NCBI GenBank assembly: GCA_038373885.1 | Contig: JAWZYV010011916.1 | Span: forward strand, 682,001-746,000 | Length of the DNA stretch: 64,000 bases | DNA from: Cheiracanthium punctorium | Taxonomy: Eukaryota; Arthropoda; Arachnida; Araneae; Cheiracanthiidae | Direction of reading: 5' to 3' | In this document: one piece after another, positions 9,823 to 23,019 of the stretch | How the letters are laid out: each line of letters begins with the position of its first letter | Position numbering within the stretch: the stretch's first letter is position 1 | Position numbers and translations under genes: made by a program | Notes under the pieces: generated by a model | What the model saw: only the letters and a program-made list of their open reading frames with translations | Databases searched by the model: none | What the model was told of the DNA's origin: nothing

Positions 9823-12800
9823 TTGTTAGTGCGCAAAACTGTTAAAAACATAAACAGCAATAACTATATACAGCTGGCGACGAACTCTGGAATAATGATT
9901 GTTTGATAATTCGTAACTACTCATTTATCAAACGTAGCTACCGATATTTGAGGATTGACAGATGGAATCGCAAATTTTTAGATAACTTAAGAAAATTTTG
10001 ATTTTCCCAACCGTATTTTCTTCCTCCAACTACTCCGTGAAATGCCCAGGTAGTTCTGCCCGGCCGATCGGGCTTCTCATTGAGTCAGCAAAAACAAAAC
10101 ATACTAGAGAGGCCCCTTTTCGGGTTACTCGGCTCGCGCAAATGCAAAGACAAAGAAAAAGGCAGTAACAGTATTTCGATCTGAAAGAATAGAATATTTG
10201 AAAAAGGCATTTGTGGGAAAGATCCGATTTCATAGACGGTTTTCGTGAAAGGGCCGCTTTCAATCGAACCTATTTTTATGATGGAGTTATTGTACTCAAT
10301 CGTATTTCTCCGAAGGAGCTATTTTAATTAACGTATTTTCGTGATGAGTTGCAAATGATATGTAAGAAATAAAAAGTGGTGATTGCTGACTAATAATAAT
10401 AAAAATTTAAAAGCAGGAGGGCGCATAAAGAGAAATAGGGCCGCCGGGTGCTGCGCCCTGCAAAATCAATCTAGAGTCAACACTTACAATAAATGCAGAT
10501 AAGAAAAGCAAAGTTTGCAAGTGTGGCAAAAAATTAACAAAGAGTCAAAATGACGTATTCGGCGCAGCTCGGTGCAAAAATCGGCTAAAAGTGCAGTTCG
10601 GCGCAAGATTTGTGTTTCGGCGCAGCTGGGCGCAATCGACGCAGAATTAACATCCCTGTAATTAAAAAAATCTTATACAGTAGTGTCCGAGTTGGAATGG
10701 GTTCATATACTGCACTATTCGGAATTCAAGTGTCTAGTATATTGGGAGAGTTGAGGTAGACAGTGTCTTTCATTCAATCTGGAGACAAATGCACACACAG
10801 GTTTTCTTTAAGGGGAAGGCGGTCATAGATATAATCTTAATGTTAAAAGGTGACATTTTTACGTTAAAAAAGATAGATGTATGGATTTTATGATGAAAAA
10901 TATTCGACAAGTGGGACCTGAGCTCCCAACCCTTGTCCCCTTATTACACTCTAAAATTTTCTACAGTCACAGTAATTTTGATCATTGTTGGGTATACGAC
11001 GATCAGGGAACTTTATTTCTTGATTTTTGAAACCACCCTGTTGTATTTCTAATATATATATTTAAAAAAAACGCAGTTTTTTGTTTAGTACATATAATCA
11101 ACGGGCTTATTTAAGCACAAATAATGAGTTCAGAAAACTAGTTATTAAAATAAAAGCATTCTAGTATTTAAATGGAGAATAAAAAACTAACGTCCCTCTA
11201 AAATATGAAGAAAAGCATGTTATTGCTAAATAAAAGTTAAAAATAAATAATTGTAATGAAATAAATATTATCACTAATAAGTATAAAATAAAGTATTTTA
11301 AATTTCTTCTTAAACTGGGAATTTATTCATGTGCGTTAGGGGGAACTGTCTGGAATACACACTGCATCCGAAGAAGGTCGCCAAAACCACTTTAAAAAAA
11401 TTATTTTGGGAGTAGAATTAAAAATCCCTTCGTATTCGGAAAAAATGCAAAAATTTTCAAATTCATTTAAGACAGTTTTGTATATTCAGATTTTTTGAAT
11501 ATTTTTCTTTTCTTATTTAAATGACAGGCCTTACACTCATTCTCGACTATATCTAAATTATGAATCATCCATGAAAAGTTAATAAGGGTTTATTAAAATA
11601 AATAATTTCTTTTCAAAATTTTAAAATCAGGTTTGTAAATATTTCTCATTTTGAAATATGTTACAAATTTAATAAGGACATTGTATTTTGTAAAGTAATA
11701 TTCTTTTTTTAAATAATTACGATTACTGTTTCATTCAATAAAAGGCAATACTAAATTTAAGTCTGTAATAGAAACGCATTTACTTTTAATTTCTCAACTA
11801 TTTTAAAATGCTTTATTTCAGAAAATTTCAGTATTTTTTCCCTTTCACCTCCACCCCCGAACATAAATTTTTAGTTCAATTTCCTGCATGGTCCCGAAGG
11901 TCAATATTTCTTTTTCTTTCTTTCTTTTTTTTCCAGCATATGTTTCTATTTTTTTTCTAATTCATGTATGTTTACTTTTTACCCCCCATTTCAGGTTCCA
12001 CTATTTTTAAAATAAAAGAAATGTTAAAATCAGTTTTTACATTTTTACAGGCAAGAAAAACATTCTGAGTGTTAAAACTGCACAACATAATTATATTACA
12101 ATTTATCAGCGACGTAGTTTGGGTAATAGTCACCCAAGGCAGTCCTTCAGTTTGCCCTCCACCCCCCCCCCGCCCCCTACGGAAGGCAGGTTTTCAATAT
12201 TAAAAAATTGAACTCTGAATTGTAAGGAAGATAGGTTTTGCTGTGGCTGCCCCGTTGCTAAGCCACTGAATTTTACATTGAAAAAATCTCCTAAGATCTT
12301 AGGGAACTATCTAAAACCGCCCGATACGGATGTGGAAGTTCAGCTTCACTTCGCATAAGGGCGCAAAATTTATAGAGGGCGTCCGAACTGCAAAGCATTG
12401 CAGTGTCGAAAAAAGTCTCAAACATGGGAAAAAAAAGATTACTTAAAACCAAGGGGTGGGCAAACTACGGACCGCGGACCAGCTCTTGCCTGTCTGAAAG
12501 TTTTATCCATCCCGCCGCAAATTTAAGAAATATATATTAAAACAAACTACAATTAAGAAAAACGATTATCTTCAAATTAAATTAATTAAATGTTAGTGAT
12601 TAATCATTTTGAGGTTTAGCACATTAATATTTTATGAGCAAACCTCCGTGGTCATTAAAAAGTCGTAACACTAGTATGGACAATGTCTCCTTACTCCCTG
12701 TAACGATGTGGAAGACTTTTTCAACATCATCGCAAATTATAATATTTGTTGGAAAACTAACTGGATGAACCAACCGCACTAACTGGGATTTTTTATACGG

Positions 12801-13371
12801 CAGTTCAAAACGTGGCCTCACAAACTGAAAGTTACGTGCGATTGATAAACTCAGTCACTAAACTCTGTCATCCCAAAAACGTTTGTCCATCATTGATTTA
12901 AGCAAGAAAAATACATAGCTAGTGCCGAACCAATCAGTTATAAAGAGCTTTCGCCTTTTGAAAAGGCCGGAAGTTTTTCTCACTCCATTGCTTACGGGCT
13001 TGTGCTGGTGCTGATAGAGGGGCGACGGGGTGGTCGTTAATTGTAGGGACGGGGCAGTGACTGCTTGTGACAAAGTTAGTAGTCAACCACCCACACACCC
13101 TTTTTAACAAGATGTTTCACTGCATCCGTCCCAATAAAAAGATCAAAGAAGAAAATTTATAATGTTTCTGGAGCTTGCTGTTTGTAAAGTTTGTGATTCC
13201 CTCTTCAGGCAATATGATTTTCTTATGTTTAAAGAAAAGAAATAATTGCTTTTCTAGTACTCTTTAACGAACATAAAATGCTTGCTTTTACGTACAGGAA
13301 CAAAAAATTTACATATCTTTATTATTTTTATTTCAAAAAATGTTCCACGACGCCTGTGTTCTTTGGACTAG
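9231..13371. other. Non-coding AT-rich stretch with transposon-end relics
   Basis: No coding region was recognised. A poly(A) tract lies at 9794-9821. At 10550-10658 a GGCGCA-rich segment ends in a hAT-like terminus, reading CAGGGATGTTAATTCTGCG on the minus strand. Near 12455-12480, GGGGTGGGCAAACTACGG resembles a hAT terminus; its partner end was not found. Frames at 10030-10263, 12624-12821 and 12858-13073 have no recognisable domains. Confidence 0.4.
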
Positions 13372-13438
13372 GGGGGGGGGCTCAGATTTATCCAGGGGGG
13401 GCTGAGCCGTCCATAGCGCCCCCAGCGCTACGGCCCTG
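13372..13438 (-). mobile_element. hAT-type element end truncating the Copia LTR
   Basis: The minus strand from 13438 reads CAGGGCCGTAGCGCTGGGGG, the usual form of a hAT-type terminus, followed by G/C homopolymers. It abuts the Copia 5' LTR exactly where LTR homology starts (13439), so an insertion or later deletion removed the first part of that LTR. Confidence 0.4.
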
Positions 13439-13990
13439 AGAGGCACTGTACTCCCGGCGATTCGCCGCAGAGCTATTTTCTCCTTTTTCTTTTCACGTCA
13501 CAGGTCCGCAGTAATTAGTGATGCCGTTGCCTGGCCGACAGTATAAAAGTCCGCCGTTTGCCGCGATCGAGAGACGAGAGGCGAAAAGATTGGGAGATGA
13601 GATAAGATGGAAGGAAGCCGGTAGCTGGCCGTGTGAGATGCCGGGAGCTAAGACAAATGGTTAACCTGGAGCGTGTCCGCTGCCGTCTCCTATAGAGATT
13701 TTGATCTCGTCCCTGCAAGTTGTTTCAGACGACGCTGTCGACCTCGTACCTTAGGCTGGATTATACTCCAAAACGTCCAACGACATGTGGATATTGTGTT
13801 ACATCAAATATTTATTTTTCCTGTTCATCTTCTTCTGTATAAAGCTTCACATCTCATTTCTTAAAATAAAAGAAGTATCAAGGTAAACGCTTTTTCGTCA
13901 TCCTTTACCTGGCAAGCCCTCAATTCATTTTTCACTAGCTTTCACTGCTTTAAAAATTTTGAAGTATAAAAACTTTAACTCTGCCAAACA
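13439..13990 (+). repeat. Copia 5' LTR, 5'-truncated
   Basis: Closely similar to 19575-20123. It has a TATA box (TATAAAAG at 13542-13549), an AATAAA signal at about 13865 and ends CTGCCAAACA. Compared with the 3' LTR it lacks about the first 230 bp. Small indels distinguish the two LTRs, so they have diverged since insertion. Confidence 0.85.
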
Positions 13991-13998
13991 AATATTTA

Positions 13999-14015
13999 GG
14001 TTATGGGCCTCTGCC
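13999..14015 (+). other. Copia primer-binding site, initiator-tRNA-Met half-molecule type
   Basis: GGTTATGGGCCTCTGCC follows the LTR by 8 bases. Drosophila copia primes from an internal fragment of initiator tRNA-Met and its PBS contains the same GTTATGGGCC core, so this is a good family match. Confidence 0.65.
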
Positions 14016-14164
14016 ATTGAAAATTATGTGAAGATTATGTTATTGAGTATGTGCTTGTATGCTTTGATTTTAACTGTTTACAAAAAGATTTTAACGAGCA
14101 GTAAGAGGGCGGGCCCTGATTAAAACTTTTAATTATATGTGTTTAAAATCTGTCTGAAAACAAA

Positions 14165-14953
14165 ATGGAAACAATATCGATGCAAGTTGATAAATTGGGC
14201 TCTGATAACTATGAGACATAGAAAGAAGATATAAAAGTCTTGTTAATAGATAGAAATTGCTGAGATATTGTAACTGGCGAAGAAATTAGACCAAAAGAAA
14301 CAGAAGTTAAAGAGTTGAGGGACTATAAAATAAGATACGGTAAAGCATAGAGTACCATATATTTAAATATATCCAGTGAATACAAGCCCCTCCTCGCCGG
14401 GACATATGATCCCAAGGAAGTTTGGGAAAAGCTAAAGAAACACTTTAAGCCCGAATCAAGAGCTTGTTCTATCGCTTTGACCGATGAGTTCTTTTCATGC
14501 AGAATTAACGACAATGAGGAAGTAGGATTATTTGGTGCTCGTTTAAAATCGATTGCAACGCAGTTGCGTGAAGCCGGTACACCATTAGCAGACTGGTACC
14601 AATCTTTTCAATTAATTTGGTATTTACCCCCTGAGTACGAAGGGATTGTGCAAGCCATCTACAGGTGGGATGACGATGAATTTAAATTCGATAAAGTTCT
14701 AGCTGAATTGTTAGCTGAAGAAGCCAGGTTGAAACAAAGCTTGGGTGACCGTGCCGCTATTGCTATGTCCAGTCAAGCCAAACATGAAAAACGTACCCCT
14801 CGTAAAGGAAACTTTAAACGTGAGACGAGACGCTGCTATAGATGTGGGAAAACTGGGCATTTAATAATCAACTGCAGACACCCTCCTCCCCAAAAGCAAA
14901 AGGGATCTTATCGCCCTAAAAATTTTATTATTGAGCTTACTCTAACCAAGTAA
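14165..14953 (+). pseudogene. Copia gag
   Basis: One frame from the ATG at 14165 runs to a stop at 14951-14953 but contains three internal stops near 14219, 14264 and 14350. The part from 14477 is open. It shows the UBN2-type Gag region (LQ/W-rich, with FQLIWYLPPEYEGIVQAI) and a CCHC zinc knuckle CYRCGKTGHLIINC near 14832-14875, which binds element RNA. The N-terminus, MQVDKLGSDNYET, is typical of copia Gag. Confidence 0.85.
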
Positions 14954-16140
14954 TTGAAAATGATAGTTCATGGGTTTTTGACACTGCCGCGAGTAATCAT
15001 TTTTGTAATGAAAAAGATCTATTTAAATATTTTACACCCATTAAGGGTAAGTCAATGTCTGTCGCCATAAATGGTATTGAATGTCCTGTCGAGAGGAAGG
15101 GAACCGTTGTTCTGAGTTTCCAGAACGGAAAGATGAAACGTATTCTGAGAAATGTTTTATACTCCCCTGAACTAAGACGCAATTTACTATCCGGTTCTAT
15201 CCTCGATTCAGAAGGTCTTACCTTTAGAGGTGGTCAGGGCAAAGTTCATGCATTTTTTAAAAGTAATCGAAAATTATTCACCGCCTATAAGGAGCAAGGA
15301 CTGTATTTTTTGTACCCCAAGTATGATAAATTGAAGCAAAATTTTAAAAATACTCACGAAAAGAAACCAGAAGCTAATGTCTCCTCTCCCCCTAAATCGG
15401 AAGATTTAAAACTCTGGCACCAAAGGTTCTGTCATATTAATTATAAGTCCATAATTCAAACCAGTAAATCGAACTGCGTCTTTGGCCTTCCTTCTTTAAA
15501 AGCAAATCCCGAAATTTCATGCTATAATTGTAAAATAGCTAAAACGAGACGTAAAAGTTTTAAAAGCATCCCTTCAATCCGCTCAACTAAACCTCTACAA
15601 CTCTTACATATGGATCCACTCCCCCACCAATCAATAGTTGGTCATCGTTTCTTTTTAACAATAACAGACGACTACTCCAGGAAGACTACCGTATATCCTA
15701 TGAGAAAGAAAATCGAGGTATTTGAATGTTCTAAGAAATTTCAAAGAAGGGCAGAAAGATTTTTAAACACTAAAATTATTAACATTAGAGCCGATAATGG
15801 GATGGAATTTTGTCATAACGAATTTAAAAAGTTTTTGGACGAAGAAGGGATTTACGCTGAAAGAACAAACGACTATACTCCCAAACAGAACGGAGTCAGC
15901 GAGAGGTACAATTACACTGCACTAGATGCTGTAAAAGCTATGCTAAGTTCAAGCGGATTAAGTAACAGCTTTTGGTCAGAAGCACTACTTTGTTTTACCT
16001 ACGTATGGAATCGAACTTGCCACGCTAATCAAGTAAGAACGCCTTTTGAACTTTTTAGTGGCCGTAAACCTTCCATTAAAACATTTAAGAATTTTTGGTT
16101 TGAAAGTTTACGTGGGAGTACCTCGTCAATTAAGAAATAA
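14946..16140 (+). pseudogene. Copia protease and integrase
   Basis: This frame is shifted from gag at about 14930-14946. The protease motif is WVFDTAASNHF near 14970-15002, with the catalytic aspartate in DTA. Next come the GAG-pre-integrase zinc-binding residues LWHQRFCHINY and CYNCKIAK (15414-15540). The integrase core follows with HMDPLPHQS, ITDDYSRKT, IRADNGMEFCHNEF (second catalytic Asp near 15790) and PKQNGVSERYN (catalytic Glu). The first catalytic position reads HMD. The frame is broken near 16090-16100, and the correct sequence continues in another frame from about 16046. Confidence 0.88.
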
Positions 16141-18202
16141 ACTTGACATGAGAGCAAAACAGGGTACTATGGTTGGTTATGCGATGCAAAGTCGGGGATA
16201 TAGAGTTTGGATTCCCGGTGATAGAAAAGTAATCGAGACCTCTAACGTTAAATTTGAAGAGGAAATACAAAAACATGAAAGCAATGGAGTCGTACTGGAC
16301 CCTGTAAATTCACCCAACGAGGATTCGGGAGATAGTGAATGTGAAGACGAAACACGGGAAAAGGATTTTATCTTTGATAAAAAGGAAGAAATGTATTTTG
16401 ATAAGCCGAGTACATCTGAGGAAGGGGAAAGTGACGAATCCGAAGGGGAGAGGGAATCCTATAGAAACACAAAAACGCAGCTTAAAACAGTAAACTGGGT
16501 TAGAAGAGCAGTCCCAAGAAAAGACAAGTCCCGAGCCGATATCTATTACGGAGTTGAGGGCAGTAATGTCAGGTTAAGATCTCATAATGATGTAAAAAGC
16601 TACTGCAATAAACACAGGATTAAATATGAGCCAGAAATGTTTTGTTTTAAAGATAAAAATACATACTCGGGCATTGTACAAGATGAAGCTAATATTACAG
16701 ATTCCTGACTAGAAGAAGTTCAAATACTAAATAATTTTTTCCAGGCAATCAAATCTCCCGAGGCCGAGAAGTGGATGTAAGCTATGAATGACGAGCTAGA
16801 TATAATGAATGAAAGAAAAGTATGGGACTTAGTTCCGAAACCTGAAAATGCGAAAATCATCGGAAACCGATGAGTGTATACAGTAAAAAGAGACGCTACT
16901 GGAAAAATCGTACAGTTTAAATCAAGACTCGTCGCCCAGGGTTTTGGGCAAAGAAGAGGGGAAACTTACAATCCAGTCTTTAATCCCGTTGTTAATTTTA
17001 CTGTAATTCGTTTCTTTTTCTCATTACTAGTAGGTCATTATAAATTAAACCACTCTCAAGCTGGCGTAACCTCCGCTTACCTGTACTCTCCGATTGAAGA
17101 GGAAATTTATATGTTCCAACCTCAAGGTTTCAAAGAAGGTAAGAAAGATTTTGTGTGTAAACTAAATAAAGCCCTATATGGCTTGAAACAGAGCGGGAGA
17201 GAATGGTTTAATGAGTTTCACAGAACTTTAACTGAATTACATTTTTTCAAGCTTGAGTGGACTAACTGCATTTATGTTTACAACAATCTAGTAGTGTTAC
17301 TCCTATACGTAGACGACATTGTACTCCTAGCCAAAACAGAAAAAGAAATAAACCACGTATTCAATTTATTAGAACGAAAAATCAATCTTAAAAAGTTTAG
17401 GAAAACACGAAAGCTATTAGGCGTTCAGTTTGAAGAAAATGAAAATAGTTTATTTATACATCAAGAGGAATACATAAACAAAATTTACAACCGCTTTAAA
17501 AGTTTTAATATACCCATTTCATCTCTTCCAATCGCTCCTGGCATCATAATGTCAAAAATGGACTGTCCAACTAACGCCGCAGAAGTTAAAGAAATGGAAA
17601 AATTTCCCTATCGCAACATCTTAGGATGTTTGTCGTTCCTTGCAAGCAGAACCCGTCCAGATATTTCATATGCAGTAAATGTTTTATCACAGTTTCAATC
17701 TAATCCCGGATATAATCATTTCAACCAATTGATAAAATTACTTGGATATGTAAAATCTACCTCACACCTCAAATTAAAATTATCCAATATGAATCAAATT
17801 TCCATAAATTGCTACTCAGACGCTGATTTTGCCTCAAACAGAGATGACCGAGTGTCAATGGGAGGATATATTTTAATGCTGGATCAAACCCCCATATCAT
17901 GGCGTACGTTTAAACAGAAGTGTGTCGCTCTATCTTCGATGGAGTCGGAATTTATCGCTCTGACAGAAGCCTCTAAAGAGTTGCTGTGGATACAAAGAAT
18001 TTATAATGAACTAATAAATTTAAAACTACTTCCGAAAGACCTGGATAAAGTTACACTTTTCTGCAACAATACTGCGGCCATAGATTTCAGCAACTCACCC
18101 ATTGAAAACAGCCGTACGAAGCACATACATGTAAAGTATCACTTTTTAAGAAGCTTAGTTATCGACAAATTATTTACCTTAAAATATATAAATACCCAAT
18201 AA
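16046..18202 (+). pseudogene. Copia integrase C-terminus, reverse transcriptase (RVT_2) and RNase H
   Basis: A single frame with three internal stops: about 16706-16708, 16778 and 16871. The integrase tail and an acidic linker (SEEGESDESEGERES) are followed by RVT_2. Its motifs are KSRLVAQGFGQRRGETY, DFVCKLNKALYGLKQSGREW and the catalytic LLYVDDIVLLAK near 17306-17340. RNase H shows CYSDADFASNRDDRVSMGGYI, CVALSSMESEFIALTEA and KHIHVKYHFLR near the C-terminus. The stop before VYTVKRD splits RT from the integrase tail. From about 16874 the RT and RNase H are uninterrupted for 442 codons. Confidence 0.9.
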
Positions 18203-19341
18203 ATAAAAGAATAAAATAAATAAAAGAATATCCCAGCAGATATTTTCACAAAACCTCTTCCAAAGACTGGACTTACAACATTCAATGAGATACTTTTTTT
18301 TTCAGTATCAAAGCCCTACTCCCACTAAAGGGAATCTAGGCAAAATTTTTGAAAAGTCGCTTTAGACTTTCTTTGGAAAAAGAAAATTTCGAAGTCCTAC
18401 TCCCGCGAAAGGGAATCTAGGCAAATTTTTCTGAAAAGTCGCTTTTCAGAAAAAGCAATTTCTTTTTTTGAACACAACTTTTTTTCCTGTGACAAGTAGA
18501 AGACTTTTATGAAATAAAAAGGGGAAAGGAAAATTGTCTTGATCTTTCTGAAAAGAAGGAAAAGAAAATGAAGAAAAAAAAAAAAAAAACCTTGGTCAAG
18601 AGGATTTGTTCCTTTAACGGTGACTCGTCACCATCCTTTTATCATTGTTTGTTTCTTTACTTTTACATATGTAAGGAGTAAAGTTCCCCCATGGAGTATA
18701 CAGTTCTGGGGGGTCAAGACCCTTTTTCGCCCATTCGAGCAGCCTCAGTTACGTCTCGTGAGGTGACATTGTAATTCGCCAGAGAATGTGGTGGAGAAGG
18801 TGGATTGTTCTTAGACGGTATATTTTCGTCATTCGTCACAGGAGATGTATCTTTTTAATTTTGTGAGTCCCGGTATGTTGAATGGAAGCTCCTATATGCC
18901 CACCTTGCTCTGCGAATGTAAATGACTCAAACAAACTTTTCTATTTTTATCTCTTTTCTTAAGAGTTTTTTTTTTTTTTTTTTTTTGAGGTGCACCTCAC
19001 CCCTAAAGAAAAAAAATACAAGCTTGTTGTTTTTCAACAAGCTTGTTTTGTAAAGTGAATGCAAATGTGTTTAATTGCATTATGTGAATCTTTTGAAAAG
19101 TGTATTTTTGACTAACATTTTTTTTTGACTGGCCAGTCGTACTTTAAAGTCGTCGTACTTTGTAGTGTAACTATGTGTATTTTGTACTAACCCTCTGTGC
19201 TTTATCGTCTGTGTTCATCACTATTTGAATAACAAGTCTTTTGTTCTTTTCAAACGGAAAATTACTTACTCTCTTTTGAAAGAAATTTTTTTTTACTTGT
19301 TTGAAGCAATTTCTTTTGCCATGTCATGGAAGGCGGGCCAT
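18203..19341 (+). other. Copia 3' non-coding region with a short direct repeat
   Basis: No gene. A unit of about 80 bp containing CCTACTCCC(A/G)C(T/G)AAAGGGAATC is present twice, near 18310 and 18390. A/T homopolymers are frequent. GGAAGGCGGG immediately before the 3' LTR is a reasonable polypurine tract. Confidence 0.6.
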
Positions 19342-20123
19342 TGTTAGGAAAATTAACTGTAAACCTTACCTTAAAGGTTCCATGACATGTGGTTTTCTTT
19401 ATTACAACAGAACGCTGCAAAACTTAACTTTAATTATTTGCCTTAAATCTAAAGGCACTTGTAGCTTTTATTTTTCTTAATTAAAGTTCATACGTAACGC
19501 TTTTCTAATATTAATGCTTCAAACAAGCACCTAATTGCTAGCAAAACGTTTTGCATAATGTGTTTCTGTGTTTGGCCGCTAGAGGCACTGTACTCCCGGC
19601 GATTTGCCGCGGAGCTATTTTCTCCTTTTTCTTTTCACGTCACAGGTCTGCAGTAATTAGTGACGCCGTTGCCTGGCCGAGAGTATAAAAGTCCGCCGTT
19701 CGCAGTGATCGTGAGACGAGAGGCGAAAAGATTGGGAGATGAGATAAGATTGAAGGAAGCTGGCCGTGTGAGATGCCCGGAGCTAAGACAAATGGTTAAC
19801 CTGGAGCCTGTCCCGCCGCCGTCTCCTATAGAGATTTTGATCCCGTCCCTGCAAGTTGTTTCAGACGACGCTGTCAACCTCGTACCTTAGGCTGGATTAT
19901 ACTCCAAAACGTCCAACGACATGTGGATATTGTGTTACATCAAATATTTTTCCTGTTCATCTTCATCTGTATAAAGCTTCACATCTCATTTCTTAAAATA
20001 AAAGAAGTATCAAGGTAAACGCATTTTTCCTAGCTTCTTTTCATCCTTTACCTGGCAAGCCCTCAATTCATTTTTCACTGCTTTAAAAATTTTGAAGTAT
20101 AAAAAATGTAACTCTGCCAAACA
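19342..20123 (+). repeat. Copia 3' LTR (782 bp)
   Basis: Starts TGTTAGGAAAATTAAC and ends CTGCCAAACA (TG...CA). TATAAAAG lies at about 19684. The last 550 bp match the 5' LTR. Confidence 0.85.
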
Positions 20124-20517
20124 AAAAGTTATGTACAGAGTTCACTCCTGCTTGAATATGACATAGTCTACCAAAAATGGATTATCCGGTAACCAATTTT
20201 CGTATTTAATTGATTTATTCATATCAGTAAAATAAATAAATAATTGTTTTCTTCCAAATTTATACTTTGCATTGTTTTCACTTGAATTTGTAATTTAATT
20301 TTAGTACACTGCTACTTGAAGATCTGCCCTCGTCAGATAGTAACAAGCAAACTACGTCAGAAAGATTCTTCACTAATTGTACTCTGCAATCTTATAAACA
20401 ATAAACATATCTCTAATGCATTTTCAAAGAAAAAAAAAAATATGTGAAGTTCAGGGATTTCATTGTAAAATTGGCTGGGGCACTTTCTAAAAAAAATTTT
20501 TTTAATTGCAATTAGTA
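20124..20517. other. No gene seen
   Basis: AT-rich flank of the Copia element. A 79-codon antisense frame at 20357-20596 has no recognisable domain. Confidence 0.4.
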
Positions 20518-20600
20518 GGGAGAGCGGGGCACAGTAGGTCATTAAATTGTAGTGTTCCGTATTGGAACACAACACGACAGATCTCTTCAATTTCACAGTT
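20518..20600 (+). mobile_element. Terminus of a pogo-like element
   Basis: After a TA, GGGAGAGCGGGGCACAGTAG matches the inverted terminus at 37740-37760, which reads GGGAGACAGGGGTACAGTGG on the minus strand. No transposase trace is attached here and the other end was not found. Confidence 0.4.
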
Positions 20601-22493
20601 AGAAAAAAAAATCAGATAAGCGTTGTGTTTTAGAATGAATAACCCAGGATTTCACTTGCCTCCCTTGTGTTTTTGTGTTGACAAAATGAGGAGAGCTAAA
20701 GGATGGGATTGAAACTCAATTTATTAAACATTTTCAGATCAAGACAAAAATTATTAAACTTAACGTGCAGTACCGCAGACATTACACCAAATAATTAGAT
20801 GGGCTCAGCAGCAACGTCAATTATACAGAAATAGCAAAAAAAGGAAACTTTACTCTCATATAGGCAGCATACTAATTTAGAACACAATACCTGCTTTAAT
20901 CATTTGCATATGTTATAATCAAATTACCACCATTTTGGCACTGCACAATTAAACCTGACAATCAATTCATACACATACATATTGTGGAAGAAAAATCAAA
21001 TTATAACCCCTGGGTTCCCATGGTTGCAAACCAAAAATTTAAATATAAAAGAAAATTATGTTTTGCTCGTAATCATAATTTATAAAAATTAGCTTAGTTG
21101 CTAGAAATGTAAACGAATTGTCACTTTAAATTATGGTACATCTCAACATGCTTAGATTTAATCCTGAATTTTATGATTTTACAGAATGACCGATGGTAAA
21201 AAAAAAGAAATTTTTAAACAAAAATTAGGCACAAAAAAAGGGGAATAACAAAATGACACCTTAACAAATGAAGAGAGAAGAAAAAAAAAAGGGGGGGGGC
21301 AGATGACGCGAACAGACCTCCATATCGTGATACCATGAGTAGCAGCGTTTCTTAGAGCTGACTGGTACAGAATCTTGATGGAAAAGGAAGGATCATGCCC
21401 TCAAACGACAGTCCGGAGACACAGGGGTTAGGCCCACACCGCAGTCATCCGTCTAGAGGCACCACTCACAGATACGCAAATATCGAAAAAAGGTTAAACA
21501 TGGAAACATCTCACCGTATCATGGGCGCAGGCGGCTTGGCGATCGAGGGCAGGGGCTTCAGTCGATGTGAGCACGGCGGGCCATGTGCTAATCGGCGACA
21601 CCGTCAGCGGGGGCTGGAACGTGCGTCGGCCTAGCAGGTCATCACATACGCGCTGAACACTTCTGAGCTTGGATCATTCAGCGGTAGTAAAAAAAAATTC
21701 ATCACGGCTGTCACGCATATGCAGTGGCCGGTCGCATCATGGGTCGGTTCATGGGGCAAATCTCCTTAGCACTTTAGGTCATCCTCGCGTGGAAGTCTCA
21801 AGTCAACCCCAGGCTGGGCTGAACTTGAAGTCTCGAGCTCACAAGAGCTGAAAAAAAAAAAAACACCTCCTTCTAGTCTGGACGTTCAAGCGTAACTGCC
21901 GAAAAATCGTGCGCTTACCTCCATCACCCCTCAGCCAATCAGAGCCGAGAGTGCACACCAACTCATTCCGGGATAGTCCGACCTGGGACCGAAAGCGGGA
22001 GAAAAAGAAAGTTCTAGAACAATCTAGCGGGCCAAAGGCGGAAATTAGGAACAAAAATAGCATCACCCCAAAGCCTGATGCAACTAGCATGAGATATGAT
22101 GCAATAGCTCAAAAAAGCAAGAAAAGCTTAAAAGATGACGAAAATTATTGAAAATTTACAGGAAGAAGCCTGAAAACGGGAGAAATAAAGTAATAAAATA
22201 AAGAAAAAGCGGGATTACGGGAAGTTACGAAAATTAATTTTTTAAAAAATCCCATCAAAACAACTTTAATGAAAAGGGAGGTATGAAGTACAGCCACTAT
22301 ATTTTAAACTCCTGATTACCCACAGAACACAATTAAAGGTAAATATTAATTTTAAACACCCTGAAGGCGAAAAAATGGCCGTTGAAGAGAAAATTTAATC
22401 ACAAAAAAAGGTAAACAAAAGAGAGAACACCTTACACTGCCAAACAAAATAAATAATTAACAGCCCCCCAAAAATACGAAATTACATAGTGGT
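20601..22493. other. No gene recognised; moderately GC-rich patch 21300-22050
   Basis: The 21300-22050 part is GC-richer and holds several short frames (21395-21634, 21669-21851, 21909-22151) without recognisable domains. It may be the leader or LTR of an element I do not know. It borders the Gypsy-2 insertion. Confidence 0.35.
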
Positions 22494-22783
22494 TGTGCCG
22501 GTCGGCTAGCTTTGGCGCAGAGAGCAGGGGCATAAGGAAAAGACATAGATCATTCCATGAAAACAGACCACTTGAGACAACAACACATTTTACTAACGAG
22601 AACAACGGTTACAACACACAAGTTACATTTTGAATGAATAATCACTATCTCAGAACATATACGGTAGCTGCTACGCGTGAATACGCGAGCGAAGAGAGAG
22701 ATGAACGAACATTCTCTATGGTTTTCTTCAAATCCAATAGAGGGAGCGCCGCATGAAAAAAATGATATAGGAGGCGCGCTACA
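22494..22783 (-). repeat. Gypsy-2 3' LTR (290 bp)
   Basis: Begins TGTGCCGGTCGGCTAGC and ends GGAGGCGCGCTACA on the plus strand, and matches 28189-28478 with only a few differences. Confidence 0.9.
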
Positions 22784-23019
22784 AACTTCCCCTCTGGTCC
22801 TGCCGACGTCCCGGCAGGGAGACCAGGATAAAAAAAAAATAGACAAAATGTGCTTACAAGTGACACTAATAATTTTTTTCTATAACAGACAGTCCTTAAG
22901 AAAGTTGTTAAGGCTGATGAAAAACAGTCATAAACAGTCACTGATTAGGGAAAGTTTTTTTGAGTAAGTTACTAATTTTAACAGTGAGGACGAACAGTCA
23001 CTGCCTCGTAGGTTTGTGG

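Larger units (their letters stand above)
13439..20123 (+). mobile_element. Copia element (Ty1/copia), decayed, with both LTRs
   Basis: The order is truncated 5' LTR, PBS, gag, protease, integrase, RT, RNase H, non-coding 3' region and full 3' LTR. Integrase before RT identifies the copia superfamily. The coding region has at least three stops in gag, a gag/pol frameshift, a frameshift near 16100 and three stops before RT, so the copy is dead. The bases after the 3' LTR are AAAAG; the matching duplication cannot be checked because the 5' LTR start is lost. Confidence 0.9.

Noticed and set aside
21395..22151. Arg/Ser-rich plus-strand frames in a GC-rich patch
   Set aside because: No domain, no splice or start context; probably by chance in GC-rich sequence.
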